Source: Limnanthes douglasii subsp. nivea
Lineage: Eukaryota > Streptophyta > Magnoliopsida > Brassicales > Limnanthaceae
Direction of reading: 5' to 3'
DNA: 64,000 nt
NCBI GenBank assembly: GCA_036936605.1
Contig: JAUPFV010000004.1
Location: 184,406,807 to 184,470,806, forward strand
Within the stretch, counting starts at the first letter, position 1. Every line of letters begins with the position of its first letter. This document shows, piece after piece, positions 44,299 to 55,679 of this stretch. The notes below the pieces were generated by a model. That model was not told the DNA's origin, did not search any database, and was given only the letters and a program-made list of their open reading frames with translations. A program made the position numbers and the translations under genes.

Positions 44299-44372
44299 CA
44301 CATGAGTGTTCTTTGCAATCTCATTGTGCGAGTTCTTTGTATACTAAACCTGCATGTTCTTTGCAATCACAC
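44299..44372 (+). repeat. MULE-2a motif array remnant between Tat-A and Tat-B
   Basis: 74 bp with three motif units (CATGAGTGTTCTTTGC, TGCGAGTTCTTTGTAT, TGCATGTTCTTTGCAA). It joins 26811 on the left and 54083 on the right when both elements are removed. Confidence 0.9.
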
Positions 44373-44673
44373 TAATATGGAAGTAGAAACTTAAGGACTA
44401 AAGTGTAAATAATGTAAGTTTAGTGGAAAAATTATGATTATGTAATCTTATTGAGGACTAAAGGTAATTTATCCTTTTATGTAACAGTTTTGAGTTTAAA
44501 ATTGAGTCCTAGCGCCTCTATATAAAGGGCAAGACTGAACTAATAAAGGTGTTGCACACTTTTTGATCTAACTCAATTGTGCTATGACTTTCTCTCTCTA
44601 AAAACTCTCTCTCTCTCTCTAAAACTTGCGTACTATTTTTCCTAAGACAACTCTCTTGATAATCGAACTCCCA
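44373..44673 (+). repeat. Tat-B 5' LTR
   Basis: Starts TAATATGGAAGTAGAAAC (the expected TG has become TA) and ends CTCCCA. A TATA box, CTATATAAAGG, lies near 44518, and a CT microsatellite near 44600. Confidence 0.92.
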
Positions 44674-44676
44674 AAA

Positions 44677-44696
44677 TTGGCGACTCCACTGGGGAC
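44677..44696 (+). other. Tat-B primer-binding site
   Basis: TTGGCGACTCCACTGGGGAC follows the LTR. It differs from the Tat-A and Tat-D sites in its second half (CTCCACTGGGG against CCACAGTGGGA), so a different tRNA or isodecoder may be used. Confidence 0.85.
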
Positions 44697-44768
44697 AATT
44701 AAGAATCAGTGACTTGCCTGTTCGAATTTCAATACATTCTTCTTGTTTTTTCGTTTAAATTCGATATA

Positions 44769-46300
44769 ATGAATCCTGAAAACAGTCCGTCACTTCGATC
44801 AGCGATAAAAACATTAAAAGATGATTTGCAAAGAAATAAAAACATACTGGATGGATCAACTCTGATCCAAACTCAATCGGATATTAAAATGCACATGAAT
44901 CAACTTTTAGATAAGAAAACGATCAAACTGATATGGGAGATCAGTTTGATCGATCTTGTGCTTATCGACATGCTAGAAGTGAACATGAAAAAGCGCGCTT
45001 CGAAGCTCTTAAAGAGCGTTATTCTTCTCGCAAAGGGAAAGAAGACAAGCAAAAGTATGTAGCCTTTAGTGATAAAGAGGTTAAAAGCTCTACTTCAGGC
45101 TTTAAGAGATATAGGAATTCTTCGAAAGAGGAACCGGAAAGAGAACAACCAAGGAGCATAAATCAAAGAGAGACAACATTCCTCGTTGCTTGAGAGATTC
45201 TACGTGGTGTGAGGGGAACACCTCGAATCAATATGCTGAGACTGGTCGAAATTTGTACGTAGTTATGGGAACTAATGATCAGCTTGTGCAAGGTGTCGAT
45301 TGAAGGAAATCTACGTTGACAAGTGAGATTCGATCTATGACACTTTCGAAGCGTTTTGATATTTTGCTAAGGTGGAAAATGTTGATGGAATGAAAGATCC
45401 ATATGACCATATCAAACAATTTAAGAACTATATGATGAACTTTGAAGATGACGGTCGGCTGGTGTGTCGTGCATTTTCGCAGACTTTTAAAGGAACGACT
45501 TTAAAGTGGTATAACCAGATTCCGAAGGGATCCATCTCAAATTTCATGGATTTTTACACTGCTTTTCAAAGGAAATTTGTGGGGAGTAAGGAAATTAGAG
45601 CGAATGGAGATACAATTATCCAGTGCAAGCAGGCAGCTGGAGAGATATTAAAGGATTACAAGAAAAGGTTTGTTTTGACTATAGCAAGTTTGGACAATTG
45701 CGAAGAAAATGTGGCGATGACAGCTTTTCGACAGGGTCTATTACCACGGGATCTGGCCAATTAAACTACAAAGAGGAGAGCTCTAACGTTTGGAGCATTG
45801 ATGGCTCAAGTAGAGTATTAGATTAAGGTTGAAGAGTCAACCAGGGTCCGAGGAGGACCAGTTAGTACTCCAAAGAATTCGAGTCAGGTGGCCAATAACC
45901 AAGGGCAACCTTCGAATGGTAATCAACCGTCACGTCCGAAGAATAACAACTTTCCACCTCAAACTCGCGGATATTCAAATCATATTCCATCCGACGAAGG
46001 CCAAATAAATGGGTTAGGCCAGAATATTATGTTGATTCGACAGAGAATGTGCTTGTAATATTTGACAAGAATAAAAGCTTCGTAAATTTTAGGAAGCCGC
46101 ACCGATAAATAGGCTAAGAGAAGAGCGCAATAACAAGTATTGTAGGTATCATGAGCAAATTGGACATGATACTAATGATTGCATTGCGTTGAAAAAGGAA
46201 GTTCAAATATTGATTAAAAATGGGAAGCTCTTGACTTATGTGAAGTCACAAGGGAGCGGTTAAAAAAACATAGCATCGACCTCGAAGACTAATCGAACTG
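44769..46300 (+). pseudogene. Tat-B gag
   Basis: ATG 44769 opens MNPENSPSLRSAIKTLKDDL. After codon 55 the coding signal moves to another frame (FDRSCAYRHARSEHEKARFEALKERY), next to a 13-bp hairpin at 44920-44952. The capsid-like region is 45372-45764 (MMNFEDDGRLVCRAFSQTF, TLKWYNQIPKG, QRKFVGSKEIRANGDTI), and a CCHC-like knuckle is near 46139-46180 (CRYHEQIGHDTNDCIALK), intact apart from stops around it. Confidence 0.85.
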
Positions 46301-46640
46301 CGCTAGCAGAGAATTTAATGATTTTAGATTCAAATGCAGAAGAATTTGATGCTTCTTCGGAATATGTGGATAAGGATCCGAACATGTTGACTTTGATGGC
46401 AGTTGAAGAGCCAATAGAATAGGAGCGTGTCCGAAATTTGTGTAATTTGTTTTTAAATCATTAGCCATTTTTGGAGGCGGTTCAGTGACCGCCAACTCTG
46501 ATAGTTTGAGGAAGAGGCATGTTGTCAATTTGACAACTCAAATTGATGGGGAAAATGTCTACACACTTGTATGGAAAATAGGTCATTCCTTTCATCTTAT
46601 TCAATGCGGATGATCTGCAGGGAACAATGGGGATACATAA
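46301..46640 (+). pseudogene. Tat-B protease remnant, active site deleted
   Basis: The upstream protease part is present (KRHVVNLTTQIDGENV; IPFILFNADDLQGT near 46600), but about 20 bases later the sequence is already the RT start (EVDRLSKVGHIRES). In Tat-A the same two points are about 800 bp apart, so about 740 bp with the catalytic DTG and the linker are missing. Confidence 0.8.
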
Positions 46641-47432
46641 AGACGGAATCAATTGTTTCTGAGGTGGACCGGTTATCTAAGGTCGGACACATAAGGGAGT
46701 CATAGTATCCTTTATGGACAGCAAATCTAGTAGTGGTCAAAAAGAAGAATAGGAAGTGGAGAATGTGTGTGGATTTTACAGACTTGAATTGAGCTTCTCC
46801 CAAAGATTTATTTCACGTTCCTCGAATAGATCAACTGATTGATTCCACCCCGGGAAATAAAATACTAACATTAATGGATGCTTTTGAAAGATACAATCAG
46901 ATTAAGATGGATCCAAAGGGCCAAGAATGTACGACCTTCATAGCTGAGAGAGGGTTGCATTGCTATAAGGTTATGCCCTTTGGATTAAAAAATGCTGGAG
47001 CCACTTATCAAAGATTGATGAATAAATCTTTTGCCACTCAGATCGGAAAACATATAGAGGTGTATATAGACGATATGGTGGTAAAACGTTTGAAGGATGA
47101 TGTGCATTTTGAGGATTTAGAGGAAAGATTTTTGAATTTAAGGGCAATCAGGCTAAATCTAAATCCTGAAAAGTGCACCTTCGGAGTTCGGTCAGGGAAT
47201 TTTTTAGTTATGTCATCAGTGAAAGAGGAATAGAAGCTGACCCAGAAAAATTAAAATCCCTAATAGCAATGAATTTTCGTCGATCTGTTAAAGAAGTGTA
47301 AATTTTAACAGGAAGGTTAGCAGCACTTAACCAATTTATTTCTAGATTTTTCCGACAAGTACTTTCCTTTCTTTCAAGTTTTACGAGGCAGCATTCACAA
47401 GTATAAAAAATTTGTTATCATCACCATAAATA
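46641..47432 (+). pseudogene. Tat-B reverse transcriptase
   Basis: EVDRLSKVGHIRES, NRKWRMCVDFTDLN, then the 46874-47233 frame with MDAFERYNQIKMDPKGQE, FIAERGLHCYKVMPFGLKNA and the intact catalytic VYIDDMVVK near 47060. The thumb follows (LRAIRLNLNPEKCTFGVR). A frameshift near 47205 and TAA near 47300 end the frame. Confidence 0.87.
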
Positions 47433-48310
47433 TTGTCAAAACCTCGAAGTGGAGAAAATATCTTTTTGTACATTGCGGTATCGGATTTTGCACTAAGTGC
47501 AGTGTTGATAAGTGAAGATTCAGGTATTCAGAAGCCATTGTACTATATCAATGAAAGTCTAGCGGTAGCAGAGAAGAGGTATTTGAAACTGGAAAAAATA
47601 GCATTAGCACTGGTGGTTGCTGTTAGGAAAATGTGCCCCTATTTTCAAGCTCACACTATCGAAGTCCAAACTTCATTTCCTTTCAAAAATGTTTTACAAC
47701 GACCTGATATTTTGGGGAGAATGACCAAGTGGTCAGTTGAGTTAGAGGATTATGATATTCTGTTCACACCTCAAATTTCGATTAAAGCCCAAGCATTGGC
47801 ATATTGTTTTGTTGAATTACATTCGAGCAGATCAGATATTAAAGAAAGTAAAGATACTGCACCAATAAATTCAAGGTGGATTGTTCGAAGAGATGGAGGG
47901 TCTAGTATTTTAGGATGACGTACTGGGTTCATTTAATAGCTCTAACTATAGAAACAATGATTCAATCTATCAAATTTGGTTTTCACACTTTGAATAATGA
48001 AGCTGAATATGAAGTAGTTTAGCAGGTTTAAGATTGGCAAAAATATGTGGAGCAACTTCAGTGCGCTTGGAAACAGATTCTCAATTGTTAACGAATCAGG
48101 TATTTGGATTTTCCGAGGCAAGAAAGGATCGTTTAATTTTATATCTTTGAGAACTTTGGAATTTAATGTTGTTATTCGATAATGTTGTTGTTGAATATAT
48201 TGGTCGAGGAAATAACATGGTGGCTGTTCCTATAGAAAATATTGCTTATAAGGAGGAATATCTTTGGATTTTACTTCAAGAAAATCCCTCGATTGTTACT
48301 CAATCTAGTA
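47433..48310 (+). pseudogene. Tat-B RNase H and additional RNase H domain
   Basis: The first domain is open in 47433-47918 (VSDFALSAVLISEDSG, KPLYYINESLAVAEKRYLKLE, MCPYFQAHTIEVQT, GRMTKWSVELEDYDI) and ends with WIVRRDGGSSILG, the start of the second, plant-specific RNase H-like domain. That one continues out of frame to EEYLWILLQENPS at 48255. A dual RNase H is typical of the Tat lineage. Confidence 0.85.
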
Positions 48311-49190
48311 AGTGAGAATGTATAGAGGAGTTCTTTGTCATATCCGATGTAATCTGAGGGGATTAGCAAACAAATATTCTTAATTTTTTTACTCAAGCAA
48401 CATTGCTAGATGACATGAGGTTGTCCAAAAATTTGAGAGGTAAAGCCTTCAGATACATAGTTTTAGATGGAATTTTATATAAGAAGGCATTAAACAAGCC
48501 AATATTACAATGTCTAGACAAGAAAGAATCACAGGAGGTGTTATCAGAGTTGCATGATGGATAAGGGTCAACTCATTACGAGTTTAAAGCTTTCTCACGA
48601 CGAGTTTTACTTGCAGGATTCTATCGGCCTACAATCAGGAACGATGCTTAAAATTTAGTTCGAAGCGGTGATACTTGTCAAAGATTTGTTAATGCTATTC
48701 ATAGGTATGCAGTACCACTTATGTCTATAACCGAGGCGATCCCATTTGATGGATGGGGGATTGATCTGGTGGGGCCTTTGCCGATGACATATGGAGAAAG
48801 GCCAATGATAATTGTAGCAGTGGATTATTTAAAAAAAATGGGCTGCAGCAGAACCACTATCTGGAATAAAGGCAAACGATGTGATCAAGTTTATTGTTGT
48901 CGTTTCAGAGTTCCTCGTAGAATTACAACAGATAATGGCCCTCAGTTTAATAATAAAGAGATGACTTTATTTTGTGCGTCAAAAGGAATTCAACAATGTT
49001 TTTCGACGCTTTTTCATCCTCAAGCCAATGGACAAGTCGAGGTGACAAACAGAACTATTTTAGATGGTTTAAAGAAAAACTTTACAAGGACAACAGGGAA
49101 ATGACCAAATTCTTTACAAGAGTTTTTTTGGACTTATCGGACAATTCTGAGGGAGGCTATAAAAGAAACTCCTTTTGACTTAGCATATGG
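48311..49190 (+). pseudogene. Tat-B integrase
   Basis: Zinc-binding remnant near 48540-48700 (ELHDG, DTCQRF). DDE core in 48721-49104: GWGIDLVGPLP, ITTDNGPQFNN and PQANGQVEVTNRTIL keep Asp, Asp and Glu. A 1-bp shift around 48830-48900 distorts the middle (AVDYLKKMGCSRTTIW). Confidence 0.85.
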
Positions 49191-49580
49191 AATGGATGCA
49201 CTTAATCCCATAGAATTTACGATTTCATCTTTTAGAATAACTCAATATTCTGAAAGATCCATTGGTGACCCTAAAAGGGCGAATTTAGATTTGATTGAGG
49301 AGAAAAGAGTTCGAGCTTATTTAAATGTAATCCATTATGAGACTCTTATGAGAATAGATTTGATTCGAAGGTGAAAAGAAGAGAATTTAAAGAAGGCGAT
49401 AAAGTGTTGAGAAAAGTATTCTTGCATACAAAGGAGAAGAGACTTTGAAAAATGGCCCCGAATTGGAAAGGGCCTTATATGGTTGTTGATAGGATAAAAT
49501 CAGGATCTTATCGCCTTTCTGATATTCAAGGGAGGATGCTTCAACAACCGTGGAATATACAACATTTGAAGCTATATTGG

Positions 49581-49582
<2 letters not shown>
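49191..49582 (+). pseudogene. Tat-B integrase C-terminal domain
   Basis: MDALNPIEFTISSFRITQYS, LDLIEEKRVRAYL and, after a frameshift, MAPNWKGPYMVVDRIKSGSYRLSD (GPY/F-type) ending PWNIQHLKLYWE. Confidence 0.83.

Positions 49583-49634
<52 letters not shown>
49583..49634. repeat. (TA)n microsatellite at the end of Tat-B pol
   Basis: About 25 TA units directly after the last pol codons (KLYWEY). Confidence 0.95.
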
Positions 49635-49637
<3 letters not shown>

Positions 49638-49869
49638 TTTATATTTTACATTTTATACCAATTGAATGGTGCACTGTTTCCTACCTTATTAGCCCATGAA
49701 GGTTTTAACGAGGCACTATATACATATTCAATATTATCAATAAAAACACACTTTTGGCCAATGATTGTTTACAAGTGTTTATTGAAAACTATCTTAACAA
49801 GTTATCAAGGAGTGACCATCTTTGAGATTGGTTAAGAGTAGAATGTTCCAAAGTGTTTATTACACTATT

Positions 49870-50070
49870 TGAAGAAACAACCATATTCAAAGTGCTACGT
49901 TCAACAAATGCACTGTGATTTTTCTAAGTGCATTGTGACTTTGTGAAGTGCAACATTCAATAAATGCACTAACTATAGTATTCGAGGTGGTATGTTTGAA
50001 ATTCGTATTAAGTCTTTTGGAGTTATGCATTGTGAATTTCGAAGTGCATTATCATATTTAAGGAATTATG
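49870..50070 (+). repeat. Degenerate tandem repeat in Tat-B, counterpart of the Tat-A minisatellite
   Basis: Units such as TTCAAAGTGCTACGTTCAAC, AAATGCACTGTGATT, AAGTGCAACATTC and TTCGAGGTGGTATG recur about every 35-45 bp. They share the CGAAGTGCTACGTT and GCACT cores with 39755-39940 and lie at the same place between pol and the antisense gene. Confidence 0.7.
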
Positions 50071-50247
50071 TTTAAAAAATTATTTTTATAATTATTTCAG
50101 GATTTTTAACTTTGAATAATTCATATTGATGATAAAAATGAGAAATAAGCAAACATTTGTCAATTAGATTAATTCGATGAAGTACAATAAGCAGGTACTA
50201 ATTTGACAAGTACAAAAAGGATAACAAAAAATCAAAGAACAATCAAG

Positions 50248-53200
50248 TTATTCCGACGACTCCTCCTCGAATGACTCTTCTAATGATGATGATGAGTTTG
50301 GGACAAGATCGAAGGCTTCACTAGGACGTCGTTCGATGGGAATGTCGTTCCAAAAACTTGAGAGATTAAATTTTGGATAAGTTGCATGAAGCTCTCGAAG
50401 AAGAATGATGGTTGTCTCTTCTTCTCCACTGTTTATGGCAGACAACATGTCTTTAGAATATTAAGCTTCTACAACAGCAACACCAGCTTCCTTTTCCTTC
50501 TCAAAATCACCCTTTAATTTGGTTATCTCATCGGTCAACTGTTTATTTTTTGCTTCGCTGGAAGCAAGAGAAGTTTGGAGACCTTCAGATTTAACCTTTT
50601 CAGAAGTCAAGTCATCAGCATGTTTAGCTTTGAGCTTATTCATCTCCTCTTAATGTGAGGCGGTCAGCTTTTCTTTATCAACATAATGTTGTGTTTTCAA
50701 ATGACTTTTGATGAAGAGCGCTCCTCGAATAAGCTCAGATCTTGCTGCCTCAAACATGCAGAATTGCTCGACCACTTTACCCTGAAAATTTTCCTTAATT
50801 GTTTTTCATCTTCAGAAATTCCCTTGTAGTGGACCATATCTTTGGCTAATTGTTTCAAATGATTTTGAGAAGCCTCGACTTGTGAAGAAAGCGCCTTTGT
50901 TGTAGCACTGAGGTCGGCAAATGGTTGGAGTGCAGCAATGACATCAGAATTGGGTGGAGGAGAAGGAAAAACTATTGGGCTAGGACGACGAATCATGTCC
51001 AAAGTTTTAGTTCGAATAGAGGGATATATGATTTCTTGAGATGCTTCAACGGCTGTCTTTCTCCCAAAATGGTGCACACGAGTCTGAATATCTTGGAGGA
51101 CAAGATCATCTTCTCCAACAAGCTCAGGTGACTCGTCGAAATTAATAAAGCTGTTGCAGTCAAAGTGGTCGGCGTTCTTATTACCATCGTTTGCATTGTC
51201 CTCAATGATGATCAGAGCATCATTATTGGTTTTATTTTTTTCAAGAGGAGGATAATGATTTTATTTTTTTCAAGAGGAGGATTTTGCTGATTCTCAACAG
51301 TTACGACTTCCTCCTCATCGACCAATATATAATCAGTGACTTTTGATTGTTTGTTTTCTTCCCATGAGGATTGGTGGAAGTTTTCTTTTTCTTCGAAAAA
51401 GGTTCTTGCTCCTCTATTTCTTTGATGGGTGAAAGAGTCTGTTCTCCAGCCTTTCTCTTGTGGTGTTTAGGCTTTGACTGTGTTGAAGGGCTAGCACTAG
51501 ATGTGCTAGCTGCCTTTTTATTTTTTGTCTTTTCTTTTTTCTTTTGAGGTAGGTGACTTTCCGACCTATTGCGGATGCGGAGGAATAACTTGCAATCAGG
51601 TTAAACTAATCTTTTGCAAGCGTGATGAGGATTGGGTTCATCCATTAAATTTCGAGGACGCAAGGCTCTCGCTATGATCAGAAATAAATGATTGTGGAGG
51701 AAGTTGATCGGTTGGAAGGCGGTATGGAAAGTGTTGTTCTACTCTTTTTCGGCCCAAGCAGCAAGCTTTTTGAAATTATCCTTGGCTGCTGACCGAAGAA
51801 TAACATATCGCCACAGAATTGCTGAAATAGTCATATAAATAAATAATAAATGAGGAAGAAAACTAATGAGATCTATCTTAAAACGTATAATATTCGAAGT
51901 ACTTATGGTTGCTTCTCCAGATGGGATTTACTTTTGACGGGTTGGCATCCGATATTTCTTGGCCTTTCTCCCATACTCTTGAGATAAAGATAAAATTTTG
52001 TTTCCAAATTTTGTCCGCTTATAGAAGATCATCGATGATTTTTAAATTATCTACTAAAGTGAGGTAGTAGAAAGGGAGATTAAGACCTTTTGATAATTTT
52101 GTCAAGGATATGAAATCCTTGATTCTGATCATAATCTTGGACAATCGAGATGCCATAATCACATATATGAGAGTGAACCACTGATTTGGTGTCACTTGAG
52201 TTGGAAATAGGTTAAGAAGTTCGAAGTAATCCACGATCATAGGATCCATTGGAAACCGAAGACCCCAATTGATGATTTTGGGGTAGACCACCAGTTCTTC
52301 GTCTTTGCAATCTAAGGGAGTTTTCATTTTTCTTAGGTAGTCGAATGGTGATGTTTCTCCCATTCCGCATTGTTTCTTTAAGTCTGATGCTCGACTCTCT
52401 TGATAGTATATATATATATATGGAACCTTATTCAGCTCGATAATATAGTCAACATCAAGACCTCTCAAGTTTATGCTAATAGTTGCCCTTTCCTCATCAG
52501 AAACAGTACCCAATGCCTTCTTTTTTCGAGGATTGCAAACTTTCTTTTCTATGGCACTTTTTGAGTCTCCTTCATCGGATTGGCTTCGTTATCAGAACTA
52601 GTAGCCTCGGAATGAGCTTCGACTTCTGATGTTTCATTCCTTATTTAGGGAAGGATATTTGGAAGGATTTGGTTGAGGTAATGGAGCTTCTTCGATTATT
52701 TTTTTCCGAGGAGGGGACTGAGTAGATGGATTCGAGGAGGAAGAAGTTAGAGTAACATCAGAATTATCTCCCATGACTATGAAAGTTTTTCTTTTATGGG
52801 TTGGTGGATGACAAGTTGAAGAATGATTCATTGAGATTTGTTTTGAAGGGGATATTCTTGATTCTTCACTAATCCGAGGTGAACTTCTGACTTGAGAAGA
52901 AGAGGCTCGAGGCGTTTTGGGTGTTTGAACACTAGAAGAATGACGCACTTCAGTAACAGAAGGAGGTGAAAAAACAAGATTTTTGGATGGATTAATTACC
53001 GTAGTATGTGGTTTTAGTGGTTGTTCCAACAAGAGCGTTGTTGATTAATCTGGCGGCCATGTACTCCTCTGCTCTTTCAGTAATGCAAAAGTAATCGTAT
53101 GATCTGAAGACTAGATTATCGTCAAGCGTCAAAGATTTGGGTTTTTTTGGGTATGTTAGCCTTGGATCTTCTGGTTTTTGGATTTTTTTCTCATAACCTA

Positions 53201-53285
53201 GATGGACATTGACCGAAAAATATGGGTTTTGATCGGAAAGTATGAATTTTCCGATGAAGATTTTGGGAAAGTTGAAGAACACGTT
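50248..53285 (-). pseudogene. Tat-B antisense gene (aORF), unknown function
   Basis: Homologue of the Tat-A antisense gene and better preserved. From its 5' end: KPKSLTLDDNLVFRSYDYFC with RAEEYMAARLINNA (53282-53000), a Ser/Pro-rich stretch, MGDNSDVTLTSSSSNPSTQ (ATG 52774), then WGLRFPMDPMIVDYFELLNL with QWFTLIYVIMASRLSK (52300-52130), a Pro/Ser region (51077-50697), a coiled-coil-like stretch (EAKNKQLTDEITKLKGDFEK, 50643-50461) and the end LHATYPKFNLSSFWNDI with an acidic tail (EESFEEESSE) at 50248. About 3 kb, on the strand opposite to gag-pol. A role in the element's life cycle is only inference; conservation between two subfamilies suggests that it was under selection once. Confidence 0.78.
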
Positions 53286-53780
53286 GAAGGTAGCCGAGGG
53301 TGTGTTGTTTCTCTCTCAAGGAATTTAGACTGTGAGAATGAAAAATAAAGTTACTAACGAATTTATAGGAGGATAAAAAGATGTGTAGAAGTGGAAAAGA
53401 CTTTGTGATTATTGGGCTGAATACGAAACTTCGATATGGTGATGAGTTTGACATTTGTGAGACTAGCTAGCTAGCTATGAGTCTAGTAGCTAGGTATTCA
53501 TGAAGAATCTGAACGATTAGATTTTATAAAGAGTTACCGCGAAGTAATTTCGAAGTAAAGTCATTTCCTTGGGAGTTATGATTTGTGGGCACGTTTGGTA
53601 AAATTCAATGATTACCATTTTTGAATTTGAGTTCTGATATGGGGGCGCGTCTGAAAAGATTTGAGGAGAAAGAAAATATATTATTGAAATTTTTACTTCG
53701 AGTTTTCTGATATGGCCTTTGACAGGATTCGAAGACATTTAGTTCTCATTCATTTACTGACATGAGAACTAGGGGGCTAC
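53286..53780. other. Tat-B region between antisense gene and 3' LTR
   Basis: The likely promoter and leader of the antisense gene should lie here, read on the minus strand. I see no clear TATA box. The polypurine tract AACTAGGGGGCTAC is at 53767-53780. Confidence 0.6.
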
Positions 53781-54077
53781 TGATATGGAAGTAGAAACAT
53801 AAGGACTATATTTTAAATAATGTAAGTTTAGTGGAACAATTATGATTATGTAATTCAATTGAGGATTAAAGGTAATGTATCCCTTTATATAATCGTTTTG
53901 AGTGTAAAGTTAACTCCTAACGCGTCTATATAAAGGGCAAGCTGAACTAATAAAGGGGTTGAACACTTTTTTATCTAATTTAATTGTGCTCTGACTTTCT
54001 CTCTCTAAAAACTCTCTCTCTCTAAAACTCGCGTACTACTTTTTTTTTAAGACAACTCTCTTGATAATCGAACTCAC
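53781..54077 (+). repeat. Tat-B 3' LTR
   Basis: Starts TGATATGGAAGTAGAAAC and keeps the TATA box CTATATAAAGG at about 53927-53937 and the CT stretch. The right end is placed by the CACAC duplication. Confidence 0.92.
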
Positions 54078-54307
54078 CACACAATACACGAGTTTTTTGG
54101 ATATTATACCATTCATATTACTTCATAAACTTTTTATACTAATAAAATATATTACAAAAAGAGATTACAAGGCCATAACAACATTCATACAATCAACCCT
54201 AACAAAAAATACTACCATATTTTAGGGTTGGTCAGTTATCGTCCAACAACAAACATACCAAAGCAAAACAATCAATCATCAATAAAGAAGTCTTCTTTTT
54301 TAAACTC

Positions 54308-54622
54308 CTATTCATCTTCATCGTCATCATCTTCTTCTTGCTCAGTCTTGAGGTCCTCATCATCTTCCTCCACCCCATCTGCCTCCTCTAACGTCCAATC
54401 ATCTTCATTATCTTCATTTATCACCTCCCTCTTTCTTTTGACTTGTAGAAGCTCGTTGGGGTCAGATTCATTGTCGGATACTGACACAGATTCTATAGAT
54501 AAGTAGTAGTGGGGAAACGATAATACAATGTACGGAGAGTTAGGGGGCACCACTGTCGCGACAGAGCTTCTGTTGGTCGTGGTAGAAGACCATGAGTCGA
54601 AAGATGAACCAAAACTAGCCAT
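54308..54622 (-). CDS. Small acidic protein gene of MULE-2a, unknown function
   Basis: 104 residues, open from ATG 54622 (context ACCATGGCT, favourable in plants) to TAA. Three zones: a Ser/Thr-rich N-terminus (MASFGSSFDSWSSTTTN), a short basic patch (LLQVKRKRE) that could be a nuclear signal, and a very acidic C-terminus (EEDDEDLKTEQEEDDDDEDE). The gene downstream of the MULE-2b transposase (63243-63621) has the same three zones, strand and position, and the 3' flanks are also similar (AACCCTAA, then AGGGTT and CCAGTTA-like words). This is one of the few unbroken ORFs in the window. I do not recognise the family. Acidic tails occur in histone-binding and chromatin proteins, but nothing proves such a role. 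Confidence 0.6.
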   Translation of the reverse strand: MASFGSSFDSWSSTTTNRSSVATVVPPNSPYIVLSFPHYYLSIESVSVSDNESDPNELLQVKRKREVINEDNEDDWTLEEADGVEEDDEDLKTEQEEDDDDEDE

Positions 54623-54989
54623 GGTATTTGAAGTTGAAGACGGTATGAGTCTTTTGAATTTAAAATTTTATGTTTACTACCTAATGGTTAAATTATCTAC
54701 CTTTATCAAATAACCAATAAATTAGCTTAAATTCTGACATGATTAGATAGTTGTACGTGTGCTTAATGCATAGACCAATTACCAAGGCAGACGAGCCAAT
54801 CATTCCATATTCAATTACCCACAATTCTTCCAAGTTAATTCTAAAATGTAATGTATTAAAAAAATCACATGTCTGTGTTGGTGTATTTACAAAAGATCCT
54901 TACCGATATATCTACCACTGCATGTTCGTGTTGATTTAAAAAAGATCTGCAAAAATTTGGTCACATAAAAAACATTATTACCTACCAAT
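54623..54989. other. Spacer between acidic gene and Ulp1-like gene
   Basis: AT-rich and non-coding. It would hold the acidic gene's promoter and the Ulp1-like gene's 3' end, both on the minus strand. Confidence 0.5.
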
Positions 54990-55259
54990 ATATTCACCCA
55001 TAAGTGTTGGTGTTGAAATCATTTAAGAAATGATAAACAAATGAGCTCTCATAGTTCCTACCATATGTTCTTGGTAATTTTTCGATACAAATTGTTTTTC
55101 GATAATATGTTTTGTATATTCACATACTAAAATACCGTCGTTGAGGGTGTTTTGTGGTTGTTGAGGAATCTCTATTGCATTTTTTACTTTATATCCATTC
55201 TTCAAACTGGGTATGTATCATTTTTTACACAATATGCCAACTTTTTATAAGAGTTTAGA

Positions 55260-55400
55260 GTAGGTATCAAATAATATATGCACTGCAGGTTGTTTAAAAA
55301 TGATATGCGTGAGTTATTTGGAAATATAAAGCTGTGAGTTATTTGAAAGCAGTAACATGAGAGTTATTTGAAAAATATATCAGTGTGATGTGTTTGAAAC
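55260..55400 (+). repeat. GAGTTATTTG motif cluster in the Ulp1-like gene
   Basis: Four or five units (TGCGTGAGTTATTTGG, CTGTGAGTTATTTG, ATGAGAGTTATTTG, GTGTGATGTGTTTG) between the His-box and Cys-box exons. Orientation is the same as in the transposase part, though the gene runs the other way. Confidence 0.8.
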
Positions 55401-55679
55401 AATATGAAAATGTGTTTGCTTTGATAAAACTTACCAGCGGCTCAACAGTCTTTGTTATGTAGTCTGTTGCGAATTTACTGTCCAACGGTAAGAGCGGGTT
55501 ATAGTTTGTTTCCATTATTTTGTCTATATTAATAACCACCAATGTCTAGTGGTTCATTATATCATTCTTTTTGTGGCAGACTGGAAAGAGCATAATATTC
55601 GTGTCACTCCTCATATTTTCGAATACTCTATCAACCAGTTGGGACAGATCTTCTTTGTCGACCAATGGTTTTTGCATTC

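Larger units (their letters stand above)
44373..54077 (+). mobile_element. Tat-B: Tat-lineage Ty3/gypsy element with antisense gene
   Basis: A 9.7-kb element, close relative of Tat-A. LTRs at 44373-44673 and 53781-54077; candidate 5-bp duplication CACAC (44368-44372 and 54078-54082). It has a primer-binding site, gag, RT, two RNase H regions, integrase, a degenerate tandem repeat, an antisense gene and a polypurine tract. A deletion removes the protease active site. LTRs differ at about 12% of positions by a count by eye. It sits 79 bp from Tat-A in the same motif array. Confidence 0.92.
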
